Source: Avena insularis
Lineage: Eukaryota; Streptophyta; Magnoliopsida; Poales; Poaceae
DNA: 64,000 nucleotides
Assembly: GCA_023614405.1 (NCBI GenBank)
Contig: CM042685.1
Location: 188,824,257-188,888,256, forward strand
Direction: 5' to 3'
Of the stretch, positions 1-12,396 are shown one piece after another. The notes under the pieces are model-generated. The model saw only the letters and a list, made by a program, of their open reading frames with translations. It searched no databases and was not told where the DNA came from. A program made the position numbers and the translations under genes. Within the stretch, counting starts at the first letter, position 1; each line of letters opens with the position of its first letter.

Positions 1-2628
1 GCCTCCACTTGTTGTTCTGATCTTGCACCTCGAACCTTCGTGATCTCCTGGGTCTTCTCGTCGAAGCACGCAAGTTGGAGAGCCTGTAGTCGATCCAATC
101 GGCACCTTCGTATCTGACTCTGGCCGCTGTACTGGCCGTCAATTCAGGCCTCCCCGTGCCTCGCTGTCACTTCCGTCCACTTCTTGGTGAGCTCTTGGTC
201 ATCATGGATCCTCCCCATCCTCTCCCTCGCTTTGCTTCGTCCTCGCGTCGTGCTCCGTCGTCCCCTGCCATGTAGGATCCTCGCCGGCGTGGTTTCCGAC
301 CACCGTAGGGCCCCTCGCCACCCTAGTTTGGTAGCCCTCACAGAGGCGATTCTAGTATGCGCAAGAGCGCGTCCGCGCGTGCGTCGTAGCGCCGCCGCTA
401 GGTGGTCGCCGGCGTCAGACACCATCCACCGTGTAGTCAACCTGAGTCAAACACGCGCGGGCCCCGCTGCTGAGGTGGTGCGCTGATGTGGCCTAGACCC
501 ATGAGTCAGCCACAAAGGCTAGGATAAGGCTTAGTACAAAAACGCTCAGTCCTTGTGCCGGCGTCGTGATGACGCCAGTCTGATATAATAAAAGGCTTTA
601 ATATTTTTATAAAATGTTATAAATCTTGTAATTTCAATATCTAATTATTTATAAGTAAGAAAAATATGTATAATATAATAAAATGTTCAAGAAAATGAGA
701 TCTACCTTTTAAAGCTAAAATCATGCATTGTTAAGCAACTTCAATGTCAAGTTTAATTAGAATAACCAATTGAACCTCGCAGGTGATTCCGAGGATTGTT
801 TGTTTTAGGGTTTACACCCCTCGGGACCCCGTTTAAATTGCCAAGCATGCTTTAGGGTGACATTTCAATTCTATTTAACTTGTCATATCATTATCCTTGC
901 TTAAGCATTGCGTCGATGCCATGTGTTGAATGTTTCTCTTTATTTCCGGTGTTTTGCTTCTTCCCGGTAGAATATGATATCAATATTGAGATCAAAAACC
1001 GAGATCAACACCGTCGAAGCTCGAAGACCAAGACTTGACCAATTAAAATCCAGTCAAGCCCAAGGCTTCTGAAGATCTTCTTGTTGGTTATCAATGGGCA
1101 AAGGCAAGCATAGCCCTACCATGATATAATCTCATGCTTTCAAAGTATTTCAATTCTTTTCATGATGCATACAGTTCTATTGTGGTCTTTTATTATTGCA
1201 TTACTCCCTTTGAGTTTATACTATCTGATCCACTGCTCCTAGCATAACTAGGTTTGGCTTGTGTGCACTGCTAGAGCTTATATCTGTGTCCTGCTTAGCC
1301 ATGCTTAGCTGTTGAGTCTGGTTCATCCAGATGATATATCATGCAGAGAATCTAGTATGACATGAGCTCGAGATATACTGATGAGGTGAGATCAGTGGTA
1401 AAGGATAAACATGCTAAGGCTTTTATGGGAGGCCACGGTGGGATGTGTTTTTTGTAGTCCCATGCTTGCCACCACTAGGAACTGAGTTCTTGCATTTGGA
1501 ACCGATACGAGCGTACAACCACATCGGTCCTGGACAACCTCACGAGCAACTAACTTACATAGTAGATTCCCATGAGTCACATAGTTTGGAATTTCTATTC
1601 AACATATGCATAGAAAACCTTATGAATGATTTGGCGGGTGAAGATGCATCATAACATGTAGGGAAGCGTGGACCGGGTTGCTTGGGGTCGATGGAGCCCC
1701 TGGTGGAACTAACCTCGCCTCATATATCTAGGGACCAGCTTCGAGATTTGACCCGTTACGGCAGAACCATCCTTAGAGCGTGAATCATGGTCTCGGCGAA
1801 AGCAAGGTAAAGGTCGTGTCCAACCACCCTCTATCGGTCTTCCAAGGAAGAGGGATAATCTTAAGTGGAATTAAGAATCAGCTGATACGTGTGGTAAAGT
1901 TATACACCCTGCAGGGTTAAATCTTTTTTTTAAACGCTTGGTGACTAGATTCTAAGATCATAGAGAACTTTTAACCTAATCATAAAACTTGAAGGTTCAA
2001 CGTATGCTTAAGGATGCTACCTCATGGGTATGAGGGAGTGATCCTAATTGGTAGATGATGATGACTTGGTGGATATCAATATGATGATTAATATTTTAGA
2101 AATGTCGCTCTTTTATCCCCTTTTAAAATATTCTGATTAGACGAGCTTCTTCTCCCTCTTGTTTTATAAACAAAGATAGTTTTATGCAAAACAGCCCCAC
2201 CAGCCATAAGTCTTGCTGAGTAGACCTTGTGCTCACCCTTTGTTGATACTTTTGTAGTAGAATAAGTATTTCTCTGAAGACGAGTTTTGTACGACATCGA
2301 CACCGACGAGTAGCTTGGGGTTTCCGGCCGACAGCCTGAAATCTATTGGCTGGGACGTCATCGTTATGCTTCATACCTCTTAGGCCATTTGTTAAGTTTT
2401 CTATGCTTAATAGCATAATTTGCCTTTCGTTGTTTGATATTTGTGGTCAGTGACCTCTGCTTGTAATATTTTGGTCCTTTGCTCCGTTATGAGCTTGCTG
2501 TAATAATTTTTGAGTTGTAGGGTTAATGTTATGTTATCGATTCTTCACCGGATATCCTTGAGGTTAAGGTTAAGCTTATGTCAGGTTAATGTCTGGTATT
2601 TGTTTAGCCCTATCCCGGGAGTGTCACA
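1..2628 (+). mobile_element. K1: long LTR-like repeat, 5' end outside window
   Basis: This stretch is homologous, in inverted orientation, to the K2 pieces at 4999-5543 and 33961-36968. Shared landmarks include the segment around 1230-1260 (K2 about 34800-34840), the segment around 1880-1910 (K2 about 34160-34210) and CTGATTAGACGAGC at about 2130 (reverse complement near 5495). It ends with CCCGGGAGTGTCACA near 2628. A GC-rich, C-rich block (1-500) is followed by AT-rich sequence, as in the U3/R/U5 mosaic of some grass LTRs. No primer-binding site, gag or pol is visible, so it may be a solo LTR or an internal fragment. The open frames in it are GC-driven and show no domain. Orientation is assigned only by the end motif; family not recognised. 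Confidence 0.6.
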
Positions 2629-4998
2629 CTAGCGCAGTTATAGTTAGACAATAGAACGTTTTCTCTCTCTTCTCTCCTAGGCTAGCCTGTCTAATTTTGT
2701 TCGTTTGGATCACGTGGCTGGCCGGACAGACCATACCACGACCCAATAGCGTCGGTTCGGTGGGTCTATCCAAACAGATAAAATCAGATTGTTTGATCAC
2801 CCGTTTGGATCTACCGGTGGAGTTGCCCTAAGGAGGCATGCAAGCGGGTCAAGAGAAAAGGAGGCATGCATGCATCGTGCTGATTTATTTGGGCCTGGAT
2901 CTCAATCACTCCCGGCCTGGCGCGTTTGAGTTGAGTGAACGTGGCATTTAATTCAGCTGGATCGGATACACGACATCGTCACCGGGACAGACGCGCGGCA
3001 TACGTGGACAATAAATTCTTTTTTGCGGCCGGAGAAGTTCCTACCCAGTTTTTAGAGAAGCCGTTAAAAATTAGAAGGCCAAAATGGTTAAGACTAAACT
3101 AACTTGGGCCTCACAAATTTTGAACCCGGCTTTTCAGAAATGGTAGAGACGGCTTCTCGAGGTTTCGCCAAAAAACTAAATCGACGCCAGCGAAACCTCG
3201 AGGCGCGGCGACCGGGGTCCGGCCGGGGTCGACCGCGATCGGCTCGGTCATGTTTGTTGTACGTACTGGATCTACTACACGCGTGTGTCACAGGAGGCGT
3301 GTCGTGCCCCGCGCCGCGCGACGTCGTGCAGACGGACGGACGCCAACGCTACGCTACGCATGCGATATGTGAAATCGCTGGGCGACCCGCACGCCGGGAT
3401 CGACACCGAGGTCTAGCTTTGTTTGTTGCATTCCAAGCCAAGGACGAAGAAAGGGACGTACGGCCGCGCGCGTCGCTACCGCGAAAGCAAAGCTGAGCTG
3501 AGCAGAGAAAGATGGAGCTCGCGTCGCGGTGGTGGGTTTCGCTGTCCGATCGAGAGGTCGATCTGGATGACGACGACGATGGGGGCGGGCGCCGGGCAGG
3601 GCAGGGAACGAGGTTTGGTTGGGTTCAGACCTGAGGCAAACGCGGGCGGGGACTTCTTTTTCTTTTCCGTAGTGCCCACTCCACGTCTCGTGCGTGCCGA
3701 CCCCGCTCCACCCAAACTCGTTACTTGTGCGGAGCAGCCGCATGCATGCCCCCTGGACACGGCGGCCGGCTGATCAACCATTGCTCCTGCATGTGGATTT
3801 GCTTCGTCCAGTTCAGGGGACGTGTTTCGTGCGGAACGGGCCGACATGGCATGTTTTTCCTCTGCGCCGTAAATGGGCAAAGGCCAGGTAAGATGTACTA
3901 GTACTAGAGTCAGAGTGAAGTACTAAATGGCTTGTTTCGCCGCGTCATTTGTGGCTCTTTCGCCAACTTAATGCAAGACAAGGCCTCTCAGTAAACTTTT
4001 TCCTGCTTCTACATCTTTGGACTCACGCCATTTGGGCTGGCGATATCAAACCTCTAAATGCTGAAAAATTCTACTATGTTATTTGAGTCCCTCTAAAATA
4101 AACGACGTTAGCTAGCTAGCTGTTTTTTTATCCAGAGGGTCCAAAGATCATTCTCAGAGGCGCAAGGATTCCTGCAGTCACGCCAACTCAAATGGCATGA
4201 GCTCAAGGGACCGGAAGTAGTAATAAGTTTTTGAGAGGCCATGTTTAAGCAAAAGTGGACCAAAGGGCCATTTATTTAGAAAAGCTCTGTTTTGCCTCAC
4301 ATCGCCATGATTGATCTCTGAACAGGCGCAGCCGTCGGACACATACTGAAAAGCCGCGTCTACGTCCGCCTCCGCCTCTCCATAGTTAGTTTTTTTCTCT
4401 TTTCGTCCGGCCTCCTCGGCATCGGGATGTCTCGCAAGTTTGCCTTACAAAGCTTTCGCTTGTCCACAAGTTAGCTAACGTTGGCTAAAATATTAAACTA
4501 GTGTTGGTAGTGAAGTATTGACATGCCAAAAAGTTGACAATAATTTAAAAAAGAGTCAATCTTTTAGGCATAACCAAAATATTGGTAGGGTAAACTTTGG
4601 CCACAATCCAAACACATCATAAAAGCCGTGCTTTTACAAATCAGTTTAGGGATTTGGTAGTTGTCTTTTTTTTGTTTTCACGTCGATGGAGATGGTATCA
4701 TCCACAATAAGTGATTTCTGTCCCTTCGTTCGATGACAAGATTTAGTTCCTGACATTAATGATAGTGTTGGAAGATTAAATTTCTCTATATATTATCCTC
4801 TAGATCTCAATTCTCCATATCAATTTTGGAGTTTTTCTCATGGTTCGCTTATCCTTAAAATATTTGTACAAACTGTTATGTCCTTGACATGGTGTTGGAC
4901 TACTAGTGACGTCGGTCAGGTTGTTCAGTTGTTTTTACTGGAAGGAAAACTTATGTTGATACTCTTTCAATGTTGGTTGGTTATTTTAATGCCTACAC
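2629..4998. other. Low-copy spacer between inverted repeats K1 and K2
   Basis: I see no recognisable gene. About 2960-3880 is GC- and CpG-rich with several short open frames on both strands and no domain, splice pattern or codon bias I can defend. It could be a promoter-proximal or degraded genic fragment. About 2696-2835 carries two GTTTGGATC-containing segments in the style of a grass MULE or MITE remnant. About 4480-4660 is AT-rich with weak inverted similarity. The clearest structure is the foldback listed at 3952-4270. Confidence 0.4.
3952..4270. repeat. Foldback with imperfect ~90-bp inverted arms (MITE-like)
   Basis: The left arm (about 3952-4042, containing GGCCTCTC at 3982 and CGCCATTTGGGCTGGCG near 4026) is matched in reverse complement by the right arm (about 4180-4270, containing CGCCAACTCAAATGGC and GAGAGGCC). 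The arms are imperfect, roughly 70 percent by eye, and an AT-rich centre separates them. I could not define a convincing target-site duplication, so the exact ends and superfamily are open. Confidence 0.5.
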
Positions 4999-5543
4999 CG
5001 TCACGACCCGGGAGGGCTAGACAAATACCAGATCTTCGTCTGACATAAGCCTAACCTAAATTCCAAAGCACACAGAAAATAGTAGGTAATATTACAGAAT
5101 ATATAAACCATACATTATTAAGGTAAACTCTTACTGGAGTTACAAAAACAAGTCTTACAAGTCAAGGGTCACAGACCCAACATTACAACAAGCAACGAAA
5201 GAAAATAGGTTATTCTAAACAACAAACTTATCAAAGGGCCTAAGAGACCTTTAATAGAAATAACAACCCTTCCATAGATCCTAGGCTGATGTCGGGAACC
5301 CCAACTACTCATCAACATCAACGTAGAAACCACCTTCAGTTGACATAGCATCATCTGTAGAAACATCGACGAGGCAAGACTGAGTATAGGATATACTCTG
5401 TAAGACTTAAATAACCTAAGTACATGTTTTGTTTAGAATGGCTCTCCATGGTTACTTTGCAAAAGCCATCTTTGTTTGAAAACAAGGAAGAGAGAAGGCT
5501 CGTCTAATCAGATCACTTCAAAAACGGTAAGACGACTACACTC
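4999..5543 (-). mobile_element. K2 left piece: inverted copy of the K repeat, cut by A
   Basis: Read on the minus strand this segment matches the end of K1 (about 2080-2628), including the run into CCCGGG at the terminus. The match stops exactly at the CACTC duplication that flanks element A and resumes at 33956, so A inserted into this repeat. No coding potential is evident. Confidence 0.65.
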
Positions 5544-7128
5544 TGATACGTCGTAAACGTATCTATATTTTTTGATGTTCCATGTTTGTTTAGTATCAGC
5601 TTTGCTTTGCTTTGTCTACACTTTGAGGTATTTTTATACATTTTCTGGGACTAACCTATTAACAAGATGTCGCAGTGCCAGTTGCCTGTTTTCTATTATT
5701 TTTGGTTTCAGAAAAGCTAGTAAGGAAATATTCTCGGAATTGGACGGGACAAAAGCCAAAGTCAATATTTCACCAAGGAGAACACGGAGTCCAGAGGAGA
5801 GACGAAGGGGCGCCACAGGGTGGCCGCACCCCCTAGGCACGAGCCCACCCTAGGCTGCCCATGGCAGGGTGTGGGCCCCCTGGTCGCCTCCCTGCCTCGC
5901 CTCTTCGCCTATAAAATTCCCCCGATTGCAAAACCCTAAGTACCCGATCAGATCTACACGAAACAGTCTGTAGCCGCCGCCACCATCATCCCTCGATCGG
6001 GGGGATCTGAAGCTCTTCCCGGCACCCTACCGGAGGGGATAGATCATCCCAGAGGCCTTCTTCATCACCATGCCAGCCTTCGGTATGATGTGTGAGTAGT
6101 TCCCCCTTGGACTATGGGTCCATACAGTAGCTAGATGGTTGTTTCTCCTCCTTTGTGTTATCATGTTTAGATCTTGTGAGCTCCGTTCATGATCAAGATC
6201 ATCTATTTGTAATCATGCGTGTTGTGTTTGCGGGGATCCGATGGATATTGAGATCGCTATGTCAGATTGATTATTGATTCTATTATGTCTTATTGATTAT
6301 TGATTCTATTGTGTTTATGTTGTTTGTGATCTTGTATGCTCTCCGTTGCTAGTAGCTATCTTGGTCAAGTAGATGCTAGTGACTCCAAAAGGGAGTATTT
6401 ATGCTCGATAGTGGGTTCATGCCTCTTTTAAATCTGGGGAAGTGACAGGAATCTCTAAGGTTATAGATGTGTTGTTGCTACTAGGGAGAAAACAACAATA
6501 TTTTGTTCATGGAACAATTGTATTGTTTAGTTTACACACATTGCTTAACGCAGTTATCCGTTGCTTGCAACTTAATACTGGAGGGGGTTCGGATGATAAC
6601 CTGAAGGTGGATTACTAGTCATAGATGCAGTTGGATGGCGGTCTATGTATATTGTTGTAGTGCGCAATCAAATCTCATAGGAATCATGATGTCTAGTATT
6701 TGCATTGTTATGCCTTGCTCAGTCCTGTCAATTGTCCCACTGTAATTTGTTCACCCCGCATGTTATGTTATCTTTCTTAAGGAGAACACCTCTAGTGAAC
6801 TGTGGATCCCGGTCCAATCTTTACCATTGATATATCATCTACTGTTACCGTTTACTCTCTACCAGCAATCATTACCTTCCACACAATACGTTTAATCCTT
6901 TGTTTTCAGCAAACCAGTGAGATTGACAACCTCACTATAAGTTGGGCCAAAGTCTTGAGTTTGTGTTGTGCAGGATTCCAAGTTGCTAGCAACACCTTGG
7001 AGTTGTTTCCTTCCTCCTACTGGTTCGATAACCTTGGTTTCATTACCGAGGGAAAACTTACTGTTATGCTCATCACACCTTCCTCTTTGGGTGTCCCAAC
7101 GAATCTCTACAATGATCTGAGCTCATCA
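5544..7128 (+). repeat. 5' LTR of A
   Basis: Runs from TGATACG to CTCATCA, 1585 bp. It aligns along its length with the pieces at 30832-32346 and 33896-33955 and with LTRs of B, C and H. The core-promoter-like box and CCTAAGTACCCGATCAGATC after it mark the likely U3/R boundary. Confidence 0.85.
5909..5917 (+). promoter_or_regulatory. TATA-like box of the A-family LTR
   Basis: CTATAAAAT follows the GC-rich CGCCTCTTCGC stretch. The same position in sister LTRs reads CTATAAGAA (about 21669, 29688, 32706) or CTATAAAAG/A (about 31189, 58244). Conservation of the TATA core among otherwise diverged copies supports a Pol II promoter; the transcription start is inferred. Confidence 0.6.
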
Positions 7129-7138
7129 AGACTTTTTC

Positions 7139-7156
7139 TAGCGCCGTTGTTGGGAA
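7139..7156 (+). other. Primer-binding site of A (tRNA-Asp type)
   Basis: TAGCGCCGTTGTTGGGAA begins ten bases after the LTR end. It is a mutated form of the TGGCGCCGTTGCCGGGGA site complementary to plant tRNA-Asp and found in many Gypsy elements. Equivalent sites follow the LTRs of B and C. Confidence 0.65.
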
Positions 7157-7283
7157 GTAAGGACAGCTTCACAAGGGGAGTCTTTCACAACCATTCTCTT
7201 TATTTTGTTTTTTTTGCTTAGTTCCTTTTGCTTTGTTTTGCTTGCTTCTTTTTTATCAAAAATTACAAAAAAAATAGTTTCAT

Positions 7284-8897
7284 TTGGTTTGCTTTTTATT
7301 ATCAAAAACACAAAATTTTATTTCCTACTATAGTTGTTGGTCTGTTATTGCCTTGCTTTGTCATGCTTTCTATCAATTGTTGGTTTATTTGAAACTAGTT
7401 CTTATTGGCAAGGTGGGTTCACGGAAGAACAAAAATATTATTATAAGGAATACCGCTTGTCACAAAAAAGGGAAACACTTATGGAAACAAATTGATAAAT
7501 TGAATACCATTGCTAGAAACGTGTGCTCTACTTATAATGTTACTTATTGCTGTGATAAATCTTGTTGCTGTAGGAGGTATAAACACCTCCCTTTTCAATG
7601 TGAGTATAATGATAATGTTACCATATCTTCTTATGTTAAGGGAAATTATGACTTTTATGATGTGGAACAAATTGAAGAATTTATTGCTTGTAAGGGTGCA
7701 TTTGAACTTGCTAGTTTGCTTGAAAATACTGAGGATTCACCTTATTAATATGAGGTTTATGATATACTTAAATTTTGCTTTGATAATTACAAGGAAGAAA
7801 ATGGCTATATTATTGAATATATTAATAGATACTTTCCACAAACAGAAGAGACTAATGCCTTGCAGGATCTTATGGAAGAAGAAATTACTGAACCTGAAAG
7901 CTCATTAGATGAAAAAGAGGAGAAGAGTCATGCACAAAAGGAGGAACAATGGATTAGCTACCATGCCTACCTTTTAATGAGAGAAACTCTTTATCCCTTA
8001 CATTATGCAGGAGCTTATGGAAGAAGAAATTACTGAACCTAAAATCTCATTAGATGAAAAAGAGGAGGAGAGTCATGAACAAAAGGAGGAACAATGGATT
8101 AGTTACCATGCCTACCTTCTAATGAGAGAACTCTTTATCCCTTACATTATTTGATTGTCCCCCTTGCTTACCAAAGGAGGATGAATGTTTTGTTCATGTG
8201 GATCCTTTTGAAATATCTACTTTGGGTAAAACCTATGATAATAATTGCTCCTGTTATCTATGATAATCCTTTATTTGCGCCTAATTTTGAAATGCATGGT
8301 ACTAAAGAGTTTGGCTTAGAAAATGTTTATGATAAAGCTCTAGATGATGGTCATATATTGGTTGATAATATTAATAGTACTACTATTGAAAATGAGATTG
8401 GAGAGGTCTTGACTTTATCTTGGAACCCCATACCTCTTGAAAATGATTAGTCATCTTGTTATAAAATTGTTAAAAGTGGGTTTGAAGGTTTTAATCCCAC
8501 TATTTTTGAGCTTGATAAAACCGATGTGTTTGTAGATCATGAAAAGCATACTTTATATGACAGTTATATTGTTGAGTTTATTCATGAGGCTACTGAAAAC
8601 TATTATGAGAGAGGAAAATATGGTAGTAGAAGTTTTCATGGTACTGAAACACCTCTCTATGTGCTAAAAGTTTTGAAGTCGCTCTTGTTTTATCTTCCTA
8701 TGCCAGTCACCTTGTTCTTTGTGAATGTATTTGCATACAAGATTCCTATGCATAGGAAGTGGGTTAGACTTAAAGATGTTTTTTATTTGCTTCTTGATGC
8801 TCTATTTTACTTCAATTCATATTTATTATGTGAGCATCTTCTTATGCCTAACTTAAAAGCGTTAAAGAAAAGTACTTCTTGGGAGATAACCCAATAG
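7284..8897 (+). pseudogene. Degraded internal reading frame of A, unknown protein
   Basis: Open segments are interrupted by stops (TAA at 7746-7748) and by a frame-breaking duplication. An early part is lysine-rich and has a cysteine cluster (CSTYN...CCDKSCCC). A middle part is acidic (repeated EEEITEP...DEKEE) and followed, in another frame, by a CPPCLPKEDEC motif. The C-terminal part (8526-8897) carries NYYERGKYG and PMHRKWVRLK. The YYERGK-containing region is shared with the frame at 25661-26200 in B. I do not recognise a function. It is not gag, protease, RT or integrase. It sits between the primer site and the long 3' untranslated region, where gag lies in sister element C. Confidence 0.55.
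7861..8150 (+). repeat. Tandem duplication, two ~145-bp units
   Basis: Units 7861-8005 and 8006-8150 both begin TGCAGG and share the run encoding MEEEITEP...KEEQWISYHAYLL. They differ by a few substitutions and a one-base indel. A unit of 145 is not a multiple of three, so the duplication moves the downstream sequence out of frame. Confidence 0.8.
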
Positions 8898-9298
8898 TTT
8901 TCTTGAGTCTTGGAAGTTATTACTTTTGTAATAACCTCTTCTTATCCTTTTTGTTTGATTTTTGTTCCAAGAATAACCTCTAATGAGAGAGAAGTAAGAT
9001 TTGGGGAAGTTGCTGTCCCGAAACATATTTTTGTGCTTCATTGTAAAAATTTGTGAAAACTCTTTGTATGTCGGATTGAGCTGTAATGTTCTGATTAAAT
9101 CCCACAGGTTGTTATTTAACTTTTGTTAGTTCAACACTTTTTGATTTGAGCAATAGAAGGTCTTCGAAAAAATCGATTTTTACCTGCTGGTTTGTTTTGA
9201 CAGATTTCTGCCATTATTTGTATTTGCCTCTTATCGATTTCTTTTTGAGTTCTATTTGGTGAATTGAGATTTTTAAGGGAATTGCTACAGTAGCTTGT
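8898..9298 (+). other. 3' non-coding internal region of A, first part
   Basis: No gene seen. The segment (TTGGGAGATAACCCAATAG onward) has clear counterparts after the coding regions of B (about 26420-26850) and C (about 61680-62100), so it is shared family untranslated sequence. It is interrupted by the hAT insertion and resumes at 18440. Confidence 0.7.
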
Positions 9299-9477
9299 GT
9301 TTTTAACAATGTTAAGGAAATCGGAAATCGTTAGCTGCTCGGTTGGCTTGGGAGTAGCGACTAATCGGAATTCGGACGATTAACTGATTTAATCGGTCGG
9401 CTATTAATCGGTACAGCCTACAAAATTAGCACCTAAAACACGTATGAATCCTCAGCCTTAAGCTCCCGGATGAGATC

Positions 9478-11181
9478 TGTTGGAATTATGCCCTAGAGGC
9501 AATAATAAAGATGTTATTATTATAATTCTTGTTCGTGATAATGTTTATATTCCATGCTAGAATTGTATTAAGCGGAAACTTTAATACTTGTGTGGTTTGT
9601 GAACAACACCGTGTCCCTAGTACACCTCTATGGACTAGCTCATTGACCAATGATGGTTAAGATTTCCTAACCATAGACATGAGTTGTCAATTGATAATGA
9701 GATCACATCATTGGGAGAATGATATGATGGACAGACCCAAACTAAGCGAAGCAATTAGATCGTGTCATCGTGTTCGTATTTGCGAAGCTTTTCTTATGTC
9801 AAATATTGTATTCCTTAGACCATGAGATAATACAACTCCCTGGTATCGGAAGAAAGCTTTGAGGTCATCAAACGTCATCCTATGAGAGGGTGATCATAAA
9901 GGTGTCTCTCAGGTGATCGGAAAGTATCTGTTGGGTTGTATGTATCGAGATGGGATTTGTCCCTCCCAAGTCGGAGAGATATACTTCGGGCCCACTCGGT
10001 AATCGATATCAACACTTCTTGCAAGCATGTGGTTAAGGAGTTAATCACAAAGTGATATCGGATTACGGAACGAGTAAAGTACTTGCTGTGAACGAGATTG
10101 AACTAGGTATGACGGTACCGACGATCGAATCTCGGGCAAGTAAAATATCGCGAGACGAAGGGAATATATATATGGGATTGATTGAATCCTGACATCGTGG
10201 TTCATCCGATATGATCATCGATGAATGTGTGGGAGTCAATATGGGTTTCCAGACCCCGTTGTTGATTATTGATAGAAGATCATGTCTGCATATTCTCGAA
10301 CCCGCAGGGTCACACACTTAACGTGTCTCGGCACTAGGATAGATTGGATAATTGGTTTATGAGTTTTTGTTCGGAGTCTCGGATGGGATCCGGGACATCA
10401 CGAGAGGTTCCGGAGAATAAGATTCATATAAGGCAGTGCGGTTTTTGGAGTTCGGAATTGTTCCGGGTTAATCGGTATTGTACCGGAAGCTTCTAGAACC
10501 TTCCGGAAGGGGACCAACGTGGCCCCACCTTCCGGGAGGGGGCATGTGCCTATGAGGGAGTGCCCTGGCCGCATTACAATAGGGCACAAGGCCCCATAGG
10601 GCCCAGCCGGCCAAGGGGGTTTTAAACTCGAGATAGACCTTCTAGAAGGGGGGTTTCCTTGCCCCCCACTCCTTATCCTTTGGGGACGCCGGTTTGGGCT
10701 TTGGGGAGGGGCTAGGGCTGCGCCCCCCCTCTATATAAAGAGGGGTAGGGGCGCACCAACCCCTCACACCTTCCCCTCCAACCCTAGCCGCCCTGCTGCC
10801 CTCCTCTCTCCCTCCCGACTGCTTGTAGACGAAGCCTTGCTGCAGAAATTCTCCACCAATTGCACCGCGCCGTCGCGTTGTAGATCCAACCCATCTCTCC
10901 ACCATACTTGCTGGACCAAGGAAGGAGGAGACGTCGAGGTGCCGCACGTGTGCATCTCACGGAGGCATCGCCACTTGTGGTGCTAGATCGGATTGGATCG
11001 CGAGGAGGAGAAGCGAGTACGACTACATCACCCACGTTCGGTAACGTTCATGTGTGAATCTTCAAGGGTATGAAGATCTAATCCAATCTCTCTCATTGTT
11101 TGCATCTCCTAGATTAGATCTTGGCTTCCCTCTGTTCGCATCCGTAGAAAATTTTGATTGACTATGCCGCGAAACCCATCA
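9478..11181 (+). repeat. 5' LTR of the BARE/Angela-like element
   Basis: From TGTTGGAATT to ACCCATCA, 1704 bp. Aligns end to end with 16360-18059, with small indels (near 9927 and 11040) and scattered substitutions. Confidence 0.92.
10729..10739 (+). promoter_or_regulatory. TATA box of the Copia 5' LTR
   Basis: CTCTATATAAAGAGG lies in a C-rich context; the 3' LTR has CTCTATATAAATAGG at the same place (about 17605). This agrees with the promoter position expected for BARE-type LTRs; the start site itself is inferred. Confidence 0.65.
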
Positions 11182-11182
11182 G

Positions 11183-11194
11183 TGGTATCAGAGC
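11183..11194 (+). other. Primer-binding site, tRNA-iMet
   Basis: TGGTATCAGAGC begins two bases after the LTR end. It is complementary to the 3' end of initiator tRNA-Met and diagnostic of most plant Copia elements. Confidence 0.92.
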
Positions 11195-12396
11195 TAGATC
11201 TATGCGTAGATGTGTTTCACCAGTAGAACGCAACATGGTTGTTGCGGGCGTTGATGTTTTCTGTTGCAAGCCTCTTGTTTGTGTTCTTCTTATGACGCTG
11301 GATAGTGAGATTGAAGCGGTCCAGGCCAACCTTACGCGACGTCGTCATGAGACCGCTCCGACTTGACGTGTGGCTTGTTCCACACATGCGGCTGGTGGAT
11401 GCCAGTTTCTCTCACTATAGTTGTCATGGGATTAACACCGGAGTTTGGCAACCATAATATCACCGTTGTGGCTTTCCGTAGGTAAGAATCGTTCTTAGCA
11501 TCTACTCCCATAAGCCACGTAAAACATGCAACAACAAAGTAGAGGCGTCTAACTTGTTTTTGCAGGGAGTGTTTTCTGTGATATGGTATGGCCCAAGATG
11601 TGATGTGTATAATGTATGCGATGATCATGTTTTGTAATGTTTCACGACTTGCATGTCGATGAGTACACAACCGGCAGGAGCCATATGGTTGTCTTTATAA
11701 TTGTGTATGACCTGTGTGTCAACTTCTTATACACCATGTAATAGTTTCACTTTATCGCTAAGTAGTTAGCAATAGTTGTGTTTGCTATTCGTGGTGGAGG
11801 CAATCATGGTGGAGTGATGGAGATCATGCCGGCACGCACAAGATGGAGATCATTGCGCGAAGATTGGCTATACCATGTCACATAAAGTTATATGCATGTG
11901 ATGTTTATCCTTTTATGTATCTTATTATGCTTAGATCGCGACGGTAGCATTATAAGATGATTCCTCACTTAAAGATCAAGATAAAAACTGTGTTCTCCCC
12001 GAGTATGCACCGTTGTGAAAGTTCGTCGTGTCCAAGCATCACGTGATGATCGGGTGCTATAGACTCTACGCTCACATACAACGGTGCAAGCTTTGGCACA
12101 CGCCGAAATACTTGGGTCTAACTTGACGAGCCTAGCATGTATGCATATGGCCTCGAACACAAGAACCGAAAGGTTAAGCATGAGTCATATGAATGATATG
12201 ATCGACACTTCGTTGTCCACCATTGAAACCACATCTCTTCTCGTGATGATCGGATTAGGTGTGGTGAATTTGGATCGTGTTCACTAAACAACTTGAGGGA
12301 TGTTGCATTTAGTGGGAGTTCATCTAGTAATTTGATTAAGTTGAACTATTTATCATGAACATAGTCTAAATTGTACTTGCAAATACTGTAGATCAC

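Noticed and set aside
144..486. Open frames on both strands at the window start
   Set aside because: Part of K1, GC-rich, and not conserved in K2.
3104..3880. Overlapping open frames on both strands in GC-rich DNA
   Set aside because: No domain, start context or splice pattern supports a gene, and opposite-strand frames are equally long.
6802..7221. 139-codon frame in the 5' LTR of A
   Set aside because: It crosses the LTR end and primer site and is interrupted in the homologous LTRs at 32080-32349 and 33528-33947, so it is not a conserved coding region.
7510..7700. Cysteine-rich segment considered as a zinc knuckle
   Set aside because: Spacing (CCDKSCCC) does not fit CCHC, and no gag domain lies upstream.
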